Positions 33,655-42,456 of a DNA stretch of 64,000 nt are shown in pieces. The notes beneath the pieces are model-generated. The model ran no database searches, was not told where the DNA came from, and saw only the letters and a list, made by a program, of their open reading frames with translations. Position 1 is the stretch's first letter. Each line of letters opens with the position of its first letter. This stretch comes from Gammaproteobacteria bacterium (GTDB taxonomy: Bacteria; Pseudomonadota; Gammaproteobacteria; JACKNK01), in assembly GCA_024234895.1 (NCBI GenBank), contig JACKNJ010000002.1, positions 439,001-503,000 on the forward strand, read 5' to 3'. The position numbers were made by a program, and so were the translations under genes.

Positions 33655-36020
33655 GAGCGGGGTTCCTTGCTGAGGCGATCGATGGAAACGATGTGGTCGT
33701 CGTCGCGGAGTTCGAGGGGGGCGTCGCGCATGGCTTCGCTGTAGCTGTCGTCAAGACGACCGTCGTCGGTGCCGTCGGCGCTGGCGCAGCGTTCGCCCTC
33801 GCGCAGCGCGGTCGCCGGCAGGCGGATGCTGATCACGACACCGCCTTGGGGGCCGTTCTCGGCGCGGATTGTACCCCCGTGTTCCTCGATGATCTTCTTG
33901 ACGATGGCGAGTCCGAGCCCGGTGCCCTTGGTCTTGTTGGTCACGTAGGGTTCGAACACCTTGCCCTTGAGGTCATCGGCAAAGCCGGGCCCGTTGTCGC
34001 TGATGATCAGCTCGACATGGCGTGTGCCACGGTGAGCGATGCAGTGCGTCCGCAACAGCAGCGTGGGATGCGGGGTGTCGTGCATCGCCTCGAAGGCGTT
34101 CTTGATCAGGTTGTGCAGAACCTGACGCAGACGACCCGGATCGGCCTCGATCTCGGGCAGGCCGGGGGCGAGGTCGAGAAGTTTCTGCGCCGGATACGCC
34201 GAACCGCGATACAGCTCCATGACCTGCTTGGCGAGTTCGTTCAGGTCAAGCGGCTGCGGCGCGATCTGCGGCGGTTTGGCGTAGTCGCTGAAGGCGTTGA
34301 CCATTTCCTTCATGGCCTCGACCTGCTGGACGATGGTGCCGGTGCCGCGCGCGAGCACCTGCGCGTCGTCATCGTCGAGCGCCTTGCTGAGGCGGCGTTG
34401 CAGGCGCTCGGCGGCGAGCTGGATCGGCGTCAGCGGGTTCTTGATCTCGTGCGCGAGGCGTCGCGCGACCTCGCCCCAGGCCGCGTCGCGCTGGGCCTGC
34501 ACGACGGCGGTCACGTCGTCGAACACGATCACGTTGCCGTGGCGCTCGCTGCCGTTGTTCTCCTGCGACTCGTCCAGCGCGGGTTCGTCGGGCAGCGGCG
34601 TGCCGCGACACATCAGCACCAGCCGTCCCTCCGGGCCGAACACGGTGACCTCGCTGCGCCAGTCGTCCCGGTGCTCGCGGATCTGTTCGGCGATCGCGTC
34701 GATGAAGCCTTGCAGATGTTCATGCCGGCTGGCGATCTCGGACGGTTTGCGGCCGGCGCAGTCGCCGGGGTTGAGGCCGAGAATCTGGCCGGCGGCGGCG
34801 TTCATGGTCTGCACGAAACCGGTGGAGTCGACCGTCAGCACACCGGACGACAGGCTGCCGAGCACCGCTGCCAGATAGGCGCGCTGCTTCTCGATCGCCT
34901 GCTGGCTGGTGCGTTCCTGGTCGCGTGCCTTGGCGAGCCGCCGGGTCATCGCATTGAACGAGCGCACCAGCGAGCCGATGTCGTCATTGCCGGGCGCCGG
35001 CAACTGCATCTCGTAGTCACCGGCGGCGACCGCGCGGGTGCCTTCGGCGAGGTCGCGGATCGGCGTGGTCAGGCGGCGCGCGAAGAAGAACGCGGCCCAC
35101 ACCGCGAAGGCGAGGCTGAGCAGCAGCACCATCGACAGCGTGAAGGTGAAGGTGTTCTTCAGCGGGGTGCGCAGGTAGACGATCTGGTCGTAGGCGCCGA
35201 ACACCTCCTGCACGTTCTCGGTGAGCTGGCCGATGCGCTCGCGGGTCGGGTACAGGCCCTGCAACATGCGCTCCTCGCTCTCGTCGGTCAGCCCGACGCC
35301 GCCGACCACCACGCGCACCAGCAGGCGGTTGCGACGGTCCGACTCGAGACCGACGTAAGGCTGGCCGCCGCGCACGTGGGCGAGCACTTCCTCGGACGGG
35401 TGATCGGGCACGATGTCCGCCGGGTTGGCGTCGCTGGTCGCGATGATGCGCCCGTTACGACCGAGCAGGGTCAGTTCCTCGGCACCGCTGTTGACGCGCA
35501 GGTCGGTGATCGCCAGCGGGGTCAGGCGGTCGGGCACGTCGCGGATCTCCAGAGCGGCCGCGCGCATGTCGTCGAGGTGTTTGCGCATGCGCTGGTCGAG
35601 CGCCGCCTGGCTGAGCGCGAGGGCATCCTTCAGCGCGCTGTCCAGACGCACGTCGAACCAGCTCTCGATGCCGCGGTTGATGAACTGCACCGAATAGTTG
35701 AAGACCACCACCACCGGCGCCACCGCGAGCACCGTGAAGATGACCAGCAGGCGGACGTTCAGACGCGAGCCCGGCACCCGCGCGCGGTATTGGCGGAGCA
35801 ACGTGATCAGGTTGTAGCTGACCAGCACCACCAGCACGATCAGGCCGAGCACGTTCAACACCAGCAGCCAGGAATACAGGCGCCCGAAGTCGGCGCTGTT
35901 CTCGGTCGCCTGGCCGAGCAGGTAGAACGACAGCAGCAGCATGAACACGGCGCCGCCGGGCAATACCCAGCGGGGCACGCGCCGCAGGCCGGCGAGGCGG
36001 GTGTTATTGATCGGTGTCAT
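33651..36020 (-). CDS. NtrY-like membrane sensor histidine kinase
   Basis: A 789-residue inner-membrane kinase. Three membrane segments lie before residue 110, a large extracytoplasmic domain covers about 125-290, and another membrane helix leads to a HAMP domain (TTPIRDLAEGTRAVAAGDYE). A PAS domain (about 370-480), HisKA with phospho-His in RRLAHEIKNPLTPIQ and an HATPase with DNGPGF and GTGLGLAIVKK complete it. It phosphorylates the adjacent NtrX-like regulator. NtrY/X next to trkA/trkH is common in Gammaproteobacteria, but the signal is unknown. Confidence 0.93.
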
Positions 36021-36609
36021 CTCGCGTTACGGCGAGCGGCCATTCGTACCAGTCGCTGTCCAGATCCCATTGCGCGGACAGATAGGCCGGTAGCCGCAGA
36101 GGCGCGGGCAGCGCTTCGATATCGATACCCACGCGCAGGCGGGCGAGGTGGCCTGCCTGCGGGTCGAGCAGTTCGGTGTCGATCAATGGCAGGCCATGGA
36201 CCTGACCGAGTGCGATCAGGGCGGCGTGACGGGCACGGTAGGAATGCAGGTCGCCGGTGGCCAGATCGATGATCTCGTGGCGCTGCGTGAGGCTGTGGTA
36301 GCGCAACTGAAAGAGCCAGCTCCGCTCGGCGATGGTCTTGTCCCAGAGGTACTCCCGGCGTTGCTTGACCTCGGCCTCGAACGCGACGGTGATCGGCACG
36401 CCATTGTCGAGGGCTTCGAGCACCTCGTCGGAAAAGCGCAGCGCGACGTCCGCGTCGAACACGGCCATGTCGTTGCGCACGCGGGATTCTGCGGACAGGA
36501 TGCGGAAGCCGTGCGTGTCCTCCGCCGGCAGCGCGAGCGCCAGCAGGCTCAGCGCCACCGCCAGCAGCAGCGCGACAAGCGGGATTGGCGGAACGGACTT
36601 GCGGCTCAC
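36004..36609 (-). CDS. DUF4390 protein
   Basis: 201 residues with an N-terminal signal or anchor (about 10-30) and a beta-rich extracytoplasmic domain. It shows the DUF4390 pattern ADVALRFSDEVLEALDNGVPI and RREYLWDKTIAERSWLFQLRYH. The family is usually found between rsmB and ntrY; here rsmB is missing and a BASS transporter lies upstream with a four-base overlap. It overlaps ntrY by 17 bases, so translation is coupled. Function unknown; a link to the kinase sensor is likely. Confidence 0.85.
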   Translation of the reverse strand: MSRKSVPPIPLVALLLAVALSLLALALPAEDTHGFRILSAESRVRNDMAVFDADVALRFSDEVLEALDNGVPITVAFEAEVKQRREYLWDKTIAERSWLFQLRYHSLTQRHEIIDLATGDLHSYRARHAALIALGQVHGLPLIDTELLDPQAGHLARLRVGIDIEALPAPLRLPAYLSAQWDLDSDWYEWPLAVTRDDTDQ

Positions 36610-37559
36610 GGGGCGGCGACCCCGGTGCGATCAACCCCGGCGCGATCAACCCCGGCACGCCGCAGCCAGGCGCTTGCGCCGGCCGCGGTGAGGATGCACC
36701 AGACGGCGAACAACACGCCGGGCAAGGCGACCAGCGGCGTGAAATGCGCCAGCGCCAGGGCCACGCCGAGACCGGCGTTCTGCATGCCGATCTCGATCGA
36801 CAGGGTCAGCTTGTGGGTTTGATCGAAGCCGAACATCGAGCCCGCGAACCAGCCGAGCAGATAGCCGGCGAGATTGAGCAGCACGATCAACGTCACCACC
36901 AGCGCGCTGACCTCGCCGAGGTGCTGATGGTTGGCCGCCACCGCATAGGCGCAGATGATCACGATCGCGATCGAGGCGATACCGGGGGCGATCTCCCTGG
37001 CCAGAGTCACGCGTTCGCCGAGCACACGTTGCAATGCCATGCCGAGAAGCAATGGAGCGAGCACGGTCTGGACGATGGTCAGCATCATCGGCCAGAACGG
37101 GACGGGCAGGAACACGCCGCCGAGCCATTCGACCAGGGTGGGCGTCAGCAATGGCGACAAGACGGTCGCGACGGTGGTCAGCGCCACCGAGAAGGCGACC
37201 GCGCCGCCGGCCAGATAGACGATCACATTGCTGGCCATCGCGCCCGGTGCGCACCCGACGATGATGAAACCCAGCGCGAGCTCCGGTGGAAGCCCGCCTG
37301 CCCACGCGGAGATGAAGGCGAGCGTCGGCATCACCGAATACTGGGTCAGCACGCCGAGGCCGACCCGGCCCGGATGGCGCAACGTGTCGCGCAGTTCGTC
37401 GGTATCCAGCACCACGCCGAGCGCGAACATGGTGGCTGCGAACAGCCACAGGAAGACGTCCTTGAAGATCAGGAAGGCCGGCGGGTACAGGTAGGCCGCG
37501 ATCGCCCCGAGCAGGGTGAGCGGGGCGAGGCCGTTGGCGATCCAGCGGAAGACGAACAT
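36606..37559 (-). CDS. Bile acid:sodium symporter (BASS) family transporter
   Basis: A 317-residue polytopic membrane protein with about nine to ten helices and BASS signatures: ALGFIIVGCAPGAMASNVIVYLAGG and a helix-breaking QNAGLGVALALAHF region. Bacterial members often carry pyruvate, pantoate or other organic anions with Na+ rather than bile acids. The C-terminal tail is built from a 15-base tandem repeat giving VDRAGVDRTG, an unusual addition. It overlaps the DUF4390 gene. Confidence 0.9.
   Translation of the reverse strand: MFVFRWIANGLAPLTLLGAIAAYLYPPAFLIFKDVFLWLFAATMFALGVVLDTDELRDTLRHPGRVGLGVLTQYSVMPTLAFISAWAGGLPPELALGFIIVGCAPGAMASNVIVYLAGGAVAFSVALTTVATVLSPLLTPTLVEWLGGVFLPVPFWPMMLTIVQTVLAPLLLGMALQRVLGERVTLAREIAPGIASIAIVIICAYAVAANHQHLGEVSALVVTLIVLLNLAGYLLGWFAGSMFGFDQTHKLTLSIEIGMQNAGLGVALALAHFTPLVALPGVLFAVWCILTAAGASAWLRRAGVDRAGVDRTGVAAP
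36621..36660. repeat. 15-base tandem repeat at the 3' end of the BASS gene
   Basis: The unit CCCGGYGCGATCAAC occurs at 36621-36635 and 36636-36650 and is followed by a partial third copy to 36660. It encodes the AGVDR microrepeat in the tail of the BASS protein. Such an in-frame repeat may vary in copy number between strains. Confidence 0.8.
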
Positions 37560-37647
37560 TATTTCAGGTGCCGGAAGCGCGGGCGCACGCGCGGGGAGCG
37601 GGTGCGCCCAACACTAAAGCAATGAGTGGCATGGTGTCACCGCCGGT

Positions 37648-38007
37648 TCAGGACGGAACATTGGTATCCAGGAACTCACGCAGCCACGGCATCGGGCGAT
37701 GCCCGGCGAAGCGCGCGACCTCGTCACCGTTCACGAACAGGATGCAGGTGGGGAAACCGCGCAGTTTGTAATGCCCGGCGAGTTTCATGTTTTCGCCCTC
37801 GTCGACCTCCACCTTGACGAGCTGAAAGCGCTCGCGCTGTTCCTCCGCGAGGTGCGCAAGCACCGGCCCGAGAGTCAGGCAGGGCGCGCACCAATCCGCC
37901 CAGAAATCGACCAGCACCGGCCGCTGGTGCGAGGCGGCGATGACCTTGTCCTCGAACTCATCGCGGTCGACGTGAATGGCGGGCTCATGATGCGTCGCGA
38001 GGCTCAT
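37648..38007 (-). CDS. Thioredoxin
   Basis: 119 residues with the thioredoxin fold and active site WADWCAPC followed by LTLGPVL, a cis-Pro in RGFPTCILF and VDEGENMKLAGHY. It reduces protein disulfides in the cytosol. The start ATG 38007 (MSLATHH) is chosen because upstream the open frame loses similarity and runs antisense to the rpmB promoter region. The short N-terminal extension and the Lys/Arg pattern are those of a TrxA-like secondary thioredoxin rather than the main trxA. Confidence 0.9.
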   Translation of the reverse strand: MSLATHHEPAIHVDRDEFEDKVIAASHQRPVLVDFWADWCAPCLTLGPVLAHLAEEQRERFQLVKVEVDEGENMKLAGHYKLRGFPTCILFVNGDEVARFAGHRPMPWLREFLDTNVPS

Positions 38008-38104
38008 GCGGATACTCACCAGATTGTTGAAATTGAGCCATTTTATGGCTTCGGGGCGGATCGTGTCGCGAAGTCTGCATGGCCGGGCAGGCGCGGGTCG
38101 GCAT

Positions 38105-38135
38105 CCGGGCGTGATCATTGAGGATCGACGCCCGG
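38105..38135. repeat. Inverted repeat in the thioredoxin-rpmB gap
   Basis: CCGGGCGT (38105-38112) pairs with ACGCCCGG (38128-38135). No T-run follows, so it may be a hairpin or operator. Apart from this and the rpmB promoter, the 324-base gap 38008-38331 shows no gene. Confidence 0.35.
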
Positions 38136-38197
38136 TCAGGCTCCGCCCCGCCAGCGTGTCGATGCCCATGTCCGCACGCGGATATTGTGTGCCGCAC

Positions 38198-38226
38198 TTG
38201 CCGCGCGGCGGCGGCTTTGGTATAAA
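38198..38226 (+). promoter_or_regulatory. Sigma70-type promoter for rpmB-rpmG
   Basis: TTGCCG at 38198-38203 and TATAAA at 38221-38226 are separated by 17 bases, giving a start near 38233 and a leader of about 100 bases before rpmB. This is the best promoter match in the window, as expected for a ribosomal protein operon. Confidence 0.6.
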
Positions 38227-38331
38227 GCGCGCCCTTTCCGTTTCGCGAAGTCCGCAAGCCGAATTCCGATTGATCGTTTCGCGCGCCCCGGCGCCGCATC
38301 CGGTCCATCGAAACTCCAGGGAGCCAATCCA

Positions 38332-38568
38332 ATGTCCAAGGTCTGTCAGGTCACCGGCAAGCGCCCGGTCACCGGTAACAACGTGTCGCACGCGAACAAC
38401 AAGACGCGTCGCCGTTTCCTGCCCAATCTGCACAACCACCGCTTCTGGGTGGAGAGCGAGAACCGCTGGGTCCGCCTGCGTCTCACCTCCGCCGGCATGC
38501 GCATGATCGACAAGAAGGGCATCGATGCCGTTCTCGCCGAAATGCGCGCCCGTGGCGAAAAGGTCTAA
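38332..38568 (+). CDS. rpmB: 50S ribosomal protein L28
   Basis: 78 residues beginning SKVCQVTGKRPVTGNNVSHA with KTRRRFLPNLHNHRFW, the full L28 sequence plan and usual length. It binds 23S rRNA in the large subunit. AGGGAG upstream of ATG 38332 supports the start. rpmG follows by 12 bases in the normal order. Confidence 0.98.
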   Translation: MSKVCQVTGKRPVTGNNVSHANNKTRRRFLPNLHNHRFWVESENRWVRLRLTSAGMRMIDKKGIDAVLAEMRARGEKV

Positions 38569-38580
38569 GGAGAGAATCCC

Positions 38581-38736
38581 ATGCGTGACAAGATCAAGCT
38601 CGTTTCCTCCGCCGGCACCGGTCATTTCTACACGACCACCAAGAACAAGCGCACCACGCCGGACAAGCTCGAATTCAAGAAGTACGATCCGGTCGTGCGC
38701 AAGCACGTCGCGTACAAGGAAGCCAAGATCAAGTAA
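38581..38736 (+). CDS. rpmG: 50S ribosomal protein L33
   Basis: A 51-residue protein starting MRDKIKLVSSAGTGHFYTTT with the basic C-terminal EFKKYDPVVRKHVAYKEAKIK plan. It lacks the Cys pairs of zinc-binding L33, so it is the C-minus form. AAGGAG seven bases before the ATG is a strong ribosome site. It is co-transcribed with rpmB and followed by a terminator. Confidence 0.97.
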   Translation: MRDKIKLVSSAGTGHFYTTTKNKRTTPDKLEFKKYDPVVRKHVAYKEAKIK

Positions 38737-38785
38737 GGCTTTCCAGCAGCTCCCGGCCCGCCGCCTCACGGTTGCGGGCGCCAAG

Positions 38786-38818
38786 AAACCCGCCCGGATG
38801 CTCTCGGCGGGTTTTTTG
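38786..38818 (+). terminator. Rho-independent terminator after rpmG
   Basis: AAACCCGCC (38786-38794) and GGCGGGTTT (38806-38814) form a nine-base stem with an 11-base loop, followed by a run of six T. It lies about 50 bases after the rpmG stop. Confidence 0.85.
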
Positions 38819-38847
38819 TTGACTGCGGATCAGCCGGATCAATACCC

Positions 38848-39861
38848 ATGACCCTGCCAGCCTCCCTGGCCGATGCGACCGCGCTGCGCGCCGCGTTCGA
38901 AGGCGGCCTCGCCGCCATGCTTGCCGGGCATCACGATCTCGGCGTGTTCATCCTGGTGCTTGCCAACGCGGTCATGGACGATGCCTTGCGCGCGCGGCTG
39001 GAGCCGGCCCTGGCGGCGCGTTTCGAGGCGCTGCGCGCGCGCCCGCCGGCGGCAACGGCGGACGATGAGGCCGTGTTCGCAGCGCTGAGGGAGCGCGGCT
39101 GGCGGGATATCGAATCCGTGGTCGGTCGGCACGTCGCCGGCTTCGAACTGCAATGCAATGCGCTACGTGGTCTGCGCCCGCCGCGCAACGCCGGGTCGCG
39201 CATCGACACCCTCGCCAAGCCTTTCGACCCGGACGGGTTCCACTTCGCCAAGCCCTTCCTGCGGAAAGAGATTTTCTGGCAGGGCGATCTGCTCGGTCGC
39301 GATGTGGCGCTGCTCTACAACAAGTTCCCGTTCCTGCCCACGCACGCGCTGCTGGTGCCGGAGGCCGACGCCGGCCACGCGCAGTTGCTGACCCATGCCT
39401 GGCACGACTATCTGTGGCGGGTGAGCGCCGAGCTGGGTGAGCGCATCCCCGGCATCGGTTTCGGCTTCAACGCCTATGGCGCCTATGCCTCGGTCAATCA
39501 TCTGCATTTCCAGATGTTCGTGCGCCCCGATCCCCTGCCGGTGGCCGCGCCGCACTGGGCGCACAACGGCGGCGCGGACGAGTATCCGACCGGTTGCCTG
39601 CGCTTCGACGACGCCGGGCAGGCGTGGACGGCGCTCGCCGATCTGCATGCCGCCAACGTCACCTACAACCTGGTCTACCTGCCCGGACGGTTGTACTGCC
39701 TGCCGCGCGCCTTTCAGGGCACACGTGAACTGCCGGTCTGGAGTCAGGGCCATGCCTTCTACGAGATGGCCGGTGGCCTGACCGTGTTCGAGCGCGCCGC
39801 GTTCGACGCACTGACCGCGACCGAGCTGCGCGCCGCGCTGGCTCGTCAGCGGGTCGAGTAG
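38848..39861 (+). CDS. HIT-like phosphorylase/transferase superfamily protein
   Basis: 337 residues. The central part carries a histidine-triad-like motif, SVNHLHFQMFVRP, preceded by the FPFLPTHALLVPE strand, and an N-terminal helical region. This resembles Ap4A phosphorylase or GDP-galactose phosphorylase-like proteins, which transfer nucleotides through a histidine intermediate. The substrate is unknown. ATG 38848 lies just beyond the rpmG terminator. The downstream gap contains a REP-like palindrome. Confidence 0.65.
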   Translation: MTLPASLADATALRAAFEGGLAAMLAGHHDLGVFILVLANAVMDDALRARLEPALAARFEALRARPPAATADDEAVFAALRERGWRDIESVVGRHVAGFELQCNALRGLRPPRNAGSRIDTLAKPFDPDGFHFAKPFLRKEIFWQGDLLGRDVALLYNKFPFLPTHALLVPEADAGHAQLLTHAWHDYLWRVSAELGERIPGIGFGFNAYGAYASVNHLHFQMFVRPDPLPVAAPHWAHNGGADEYPTGCLRFDDAGQAWTALADLHAANVTYNLVYLPGRLYCLPRAFQGTRELPVWSQGHAFYEMAGGLTVFERAAFDALTATELRAALARQRVE

Positions 39862-39862
39862 C

Positions 39863-39947
39863 AGCGGCTTCCGCCGCGATCGGCGTGGCTGGCTTCGACT
39901 CCGCTCAGCCAGCGGGGAGGCCGTTCGCGGCTGAAGCCGCTCCTGCC
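39863..39947. repeat. REP-like palindromic element
   Basis: AGCGGCTTCCGCCGCGA (39863-39879) and TCGCGGCTGAAGCCGCTCCTGCC (39925-39947) form imperfect arms. The interior GGCTTCGACTCCGCTCAGCCA is shared with an element near 53936. It lies between the convergent HIT-like and DUF3365 genes. Confidence 0.6.
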
Positions 39948-39978
39948 TCACCGATACACGGGCTTTGTTAGCCCCCTG

Positions 39979-40917
39979 TCAGGAGCCGCTGGCGGCGGTC
40001 GCTGCCTGCTTCGCCCGGCGCCGGTATTCGACCGTCGCATCTTCCAGGCTGCCCCGCAGGCGGAGGATCGCGGCGGTCAGGCGCAGCATCTCGTTGCCGG
40101 ATTTGGCGGCCTCCAGCTCATCGAGGTCGACGTCGACCTTGTTGCCCTTGGACATCCGGTCCGCGACCTCGGTGATCCAGCCGACCGGTTCCAGGACCTC
40201 GCGCCGCAGATAGAGCACCGCGAACACGAAGGCGCCGACGATGAGCGCGATCTGCATCGGCCCGAACATGTCGCCGGCAATGCTGAGCATCGAGCGCGCC
40301 GGCAGGGTCACGCTCATCACGCCGGCGACGTCGCCCTCACGGAAGCCGAAGCCATTTTCCTTGCCATAGCGGCTGATGACCGATTCGGGCGCGTCCTTGG
40401 GATCGCCGTGACAGGTGATGCAGCCCCGTGCGTGGGTGATCGTGCGGGCGTAGCGGTATTCGCTGCCCTCGAAGGCGTCGTATTCCTTGATATCCCCGAC
40501 CTTGAAGCGTTGCAGTGCCTCCATCTCGAAGGGGTCGGCGGCATTGGCGGGATTCATCGGGTTCTCGGCGACCATGCGGAACTTCGCGTGGCTGTCCGAA
40601 CGGCTTACTGTCTCCGAGAATTCGCGCACCGAGAGGGCCGAGTTCTTGGCGTACAGCGTGATGGTGTCGGCGCTTCCGGTCTTGAAGTATTCGGCCTTGC
40701 TCAGGTAACTGTCCGCGCTGTTGCGGGTGAATACCCCGCCAAATTGGCCCACCCATTTGGAAAACGCATCCACGCTGTTGGCCATGGTGCGGGCCTCGCT
40801 GCGCAACTGGTTCTGATAGACGTTGATCAGCACGCTGTAGAACGCGCCGCCCAGCAGCAGCACGGATACGGTGAACAGGAGCATGAACTTGAAGACGATG
40901 GAGCGATGCGTGAACAC
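39979..40917 (-). CDS. DUF3365 membrane sensor-like protein with a CxxCH haem motif
   Basis: 312 residues from GTG 40917, with AAGGAG eight bases upstream. A membrane helix (about 10-32) is followed by an extracytoplasmic DUF3365 domain with haem-binding motif GCITCHGDP (about residue 165). A second membrane helix near 220-240 leads to a HAMP-like segment (EPVGWITEVADRMSKGNKVD) and a coiled-coil C terminus. There is no kinase or cyclase output domain, so the partner is unknown. It may sense redox or gases through c-type haem, as in Tll0287-like proteins. Confidence 0.8.
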   Translation of the reverse strand: MFTHRSIVFKFMLLFTVSVLLLGGAFYSVLINVYQNQLRSEARTMANSVDAFSKWVGQFGGVFTRNSADSYLSKAEYFKTGSADTITLYAKNSALSVREFSETVSRSDSHAKFRMVAENPMNPANAADPFEMEALQRFKVGDIKEYDAFEGSEYRYARTITHARGCITCHGDPKDAPESVISRYGKENGFGFREGDVAGVMSVTLPARSMLSIAGDMFGPMQIALIVGAFVFAVLYLRREVLEPVGWITEVADRMSKGNKVDVDLDELEAAKSGNEMLRLTAAILRLRGSLEDATVEYRRRAKQAATAASGS

Positions 40918-40964
40918 GGGCCGTTCTCCTTGGAGTTTGGGTGGGGTCCGCTTTCACATACGCA

Positions 40965-42299
40965 TCAAACGGCCTGTTTGGATTCCCGCTCCCGCCACGC
41001 GTGCAGAAAATGTTGCGCCAGCGCCTCGTAGATCGGCACCGGGCACACCCGCCGCGACACCGCGCTGGCGATCAGCGCGGTCACCATCAGCGGCAGCAGC
41101 ATGGTTTGCCCCTGGGTCATCTCCATGATGATGATGACGGCAGTCAGCGGCGTCTGCACCACGCCGGTGAAGTAGCCGGCCATGCCGAGCAGCACGACCG
41201 CGCCGCCACCGACGCCGACGAACAGCCCGAGCGCGGACAGTCCGTCGGCCAGCGTCGCGCCGACGCCAGCGCCCACCGCCAGGGACGGCGCGAAGATGCC
41301 GCCGGGGATGCCGCTCCAGTACGAGAACAGCGTCGCCAGTGCCTTCCAGAGCGCGAACAGCGCGCCGGTCTCGCCCTCGCCGGTCAGCAGCGCGCGGGCC
41401 TCGTCATAGCCGGTGCCATAGATCTGCCCGCCGGACAGCAGGCCGGTGATCGCGACCAGCAGGCCGAAGCCGCCCGCGATCCAGACCGGGTAGCGCACGT
41501 ACCAGCTTCGCAGGTGGCCGGAACCAGCCAGCAGCACCTGCGCGAAACCTCCGCCGAGCAGGCCCCCGACGCCGCCGCAGATCAGGATCGCCGGCACCAT
41601 GTCGAGCAGCTCATCGTTGACCGCGATCTCGCCGAAATACACGTATTCGCCCTGCAGCACGATCGCCACCAGGCCGGCGAGCACCACCGCCGTCAGCACG
41701 TTGCCGGCGGTCTTGCTGTCGAAGGCGCGGCTCATCTCCTCGATCGCGAACACCACGCCGGCCAGCGGCGTGTTGAAGGCGGCGGCGATGCCCGCCGCCG
41801 AACCGGCCAGGATCAAGCCATGACCGACGCGGTGATCCGGCACTCGCGCGAAGCGCCGGAAGGAATACATGATCGCCGCGCCGACATGCACCGATGGGCC
41901 TTCGCGACCGACCGAGGCGCCGCAGGCCAGCGCCGCCATCACCAGCAGCACCTTGCCGATCGCGATGCGCATCGACAGCAGCATCTCGCGGAACGGTTCG
42001 CTGGGCACGCGCAGCGCCGCAAAGGCCTGCGGGATACCGCTGCCCTGGGTGCCGGGGAACAGCTTCAGCAGCGCGGTGATCGCCATCAGCCCGAGCGGCA
42101 AGGTCAGCAAAGGCAGGTACGGGTTGACGCTGACGATCCAGCGGAAGAGGTGATCCGCCCAGAGGCTGCCGATCGCCAGTCCGGACACCACCAGGCCGGC
42201 CAGCAGCGCCCCGCCGACGAAGGCAAAGCGGATGCGCAGCATCTTGCGGCGCGCGGCACGCTGGCGTTGCTTGCGGGGGGGGACGGAATGCTCGGGCAC
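40965..42299 (-). CDS. ClC-family chloride channel/transporter
   Basis: A 444-residue membrane protein with the anion-selectivity motifs GSGIPQ, GREGPSV and GIFAPSLAVG. The gating Glu of GREGP is kept, suggesting a Cl-/H+ antiporter. A Tyr equivalent is not certain. It starts with GTG at 42299. The protein is close to the length of ClcA and has no CBS domains. It is divergent from the OmpA-like gene. Confidence 0.93.
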   Translation of the reverse strand: MPEHSVPPRKQRQRAARRKMLRIRFAFVGGALLAGLVVSGLAIGSLWADHLFRWIVSVNPYLPLLTLPLGLMAITALLKLFPGTQGSGIPQAFAALRVPSEPFREMLLSMRIAIGKVLLVMAALACGASVGREGPSVHVGAAIMYSFRRFARVPDHRVGHGLILAGSAAGIAAAFNTPLAGVVFAIEEMSRAFDSKTAGNVLTAVVLAGLVAIVLQGEYVYFGEIAVNDELLDMVPAILICGGVGGLLGGGFAQVLLAGSGHLRSWYVRYPVWIAGGFGLLVAITGLLSGGQIYGTGYDEARALLTGEGETGALFALWKALATLFSYWSGIPGGIFAPSLAVGAGVGATLADGLSALGLFVGVGGGAVVLLGMAGYFTGVVQTPLTAVIIIMEMTQGQTMLLPLMVTALIASAVSRRVCPVPIYEALAQHFLHAWRERESKQAV

Positions 42300-42456
42300 G
42301 GCTCGCGGAATTTCGGGACCGGGAAGAGGTCAGCAAGCATACCCGTCTTGCGCGCGGGCCGGAGTTGGCAGGCCGTTGTCCGCCATGGGGGACGCCCCGC
42401 CGCCGTCACCATGCGGTGCGTATACTCAATCAGCCCCGGAACCCAGAGTCGTCACC

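Noticed and set aside
38008..38784. Upstream extension of the thioredoxin frame to 378 codons
   Set aside because: It runs antisense to rpmB and its promoter and has no similarity to thioredoxin fusions.
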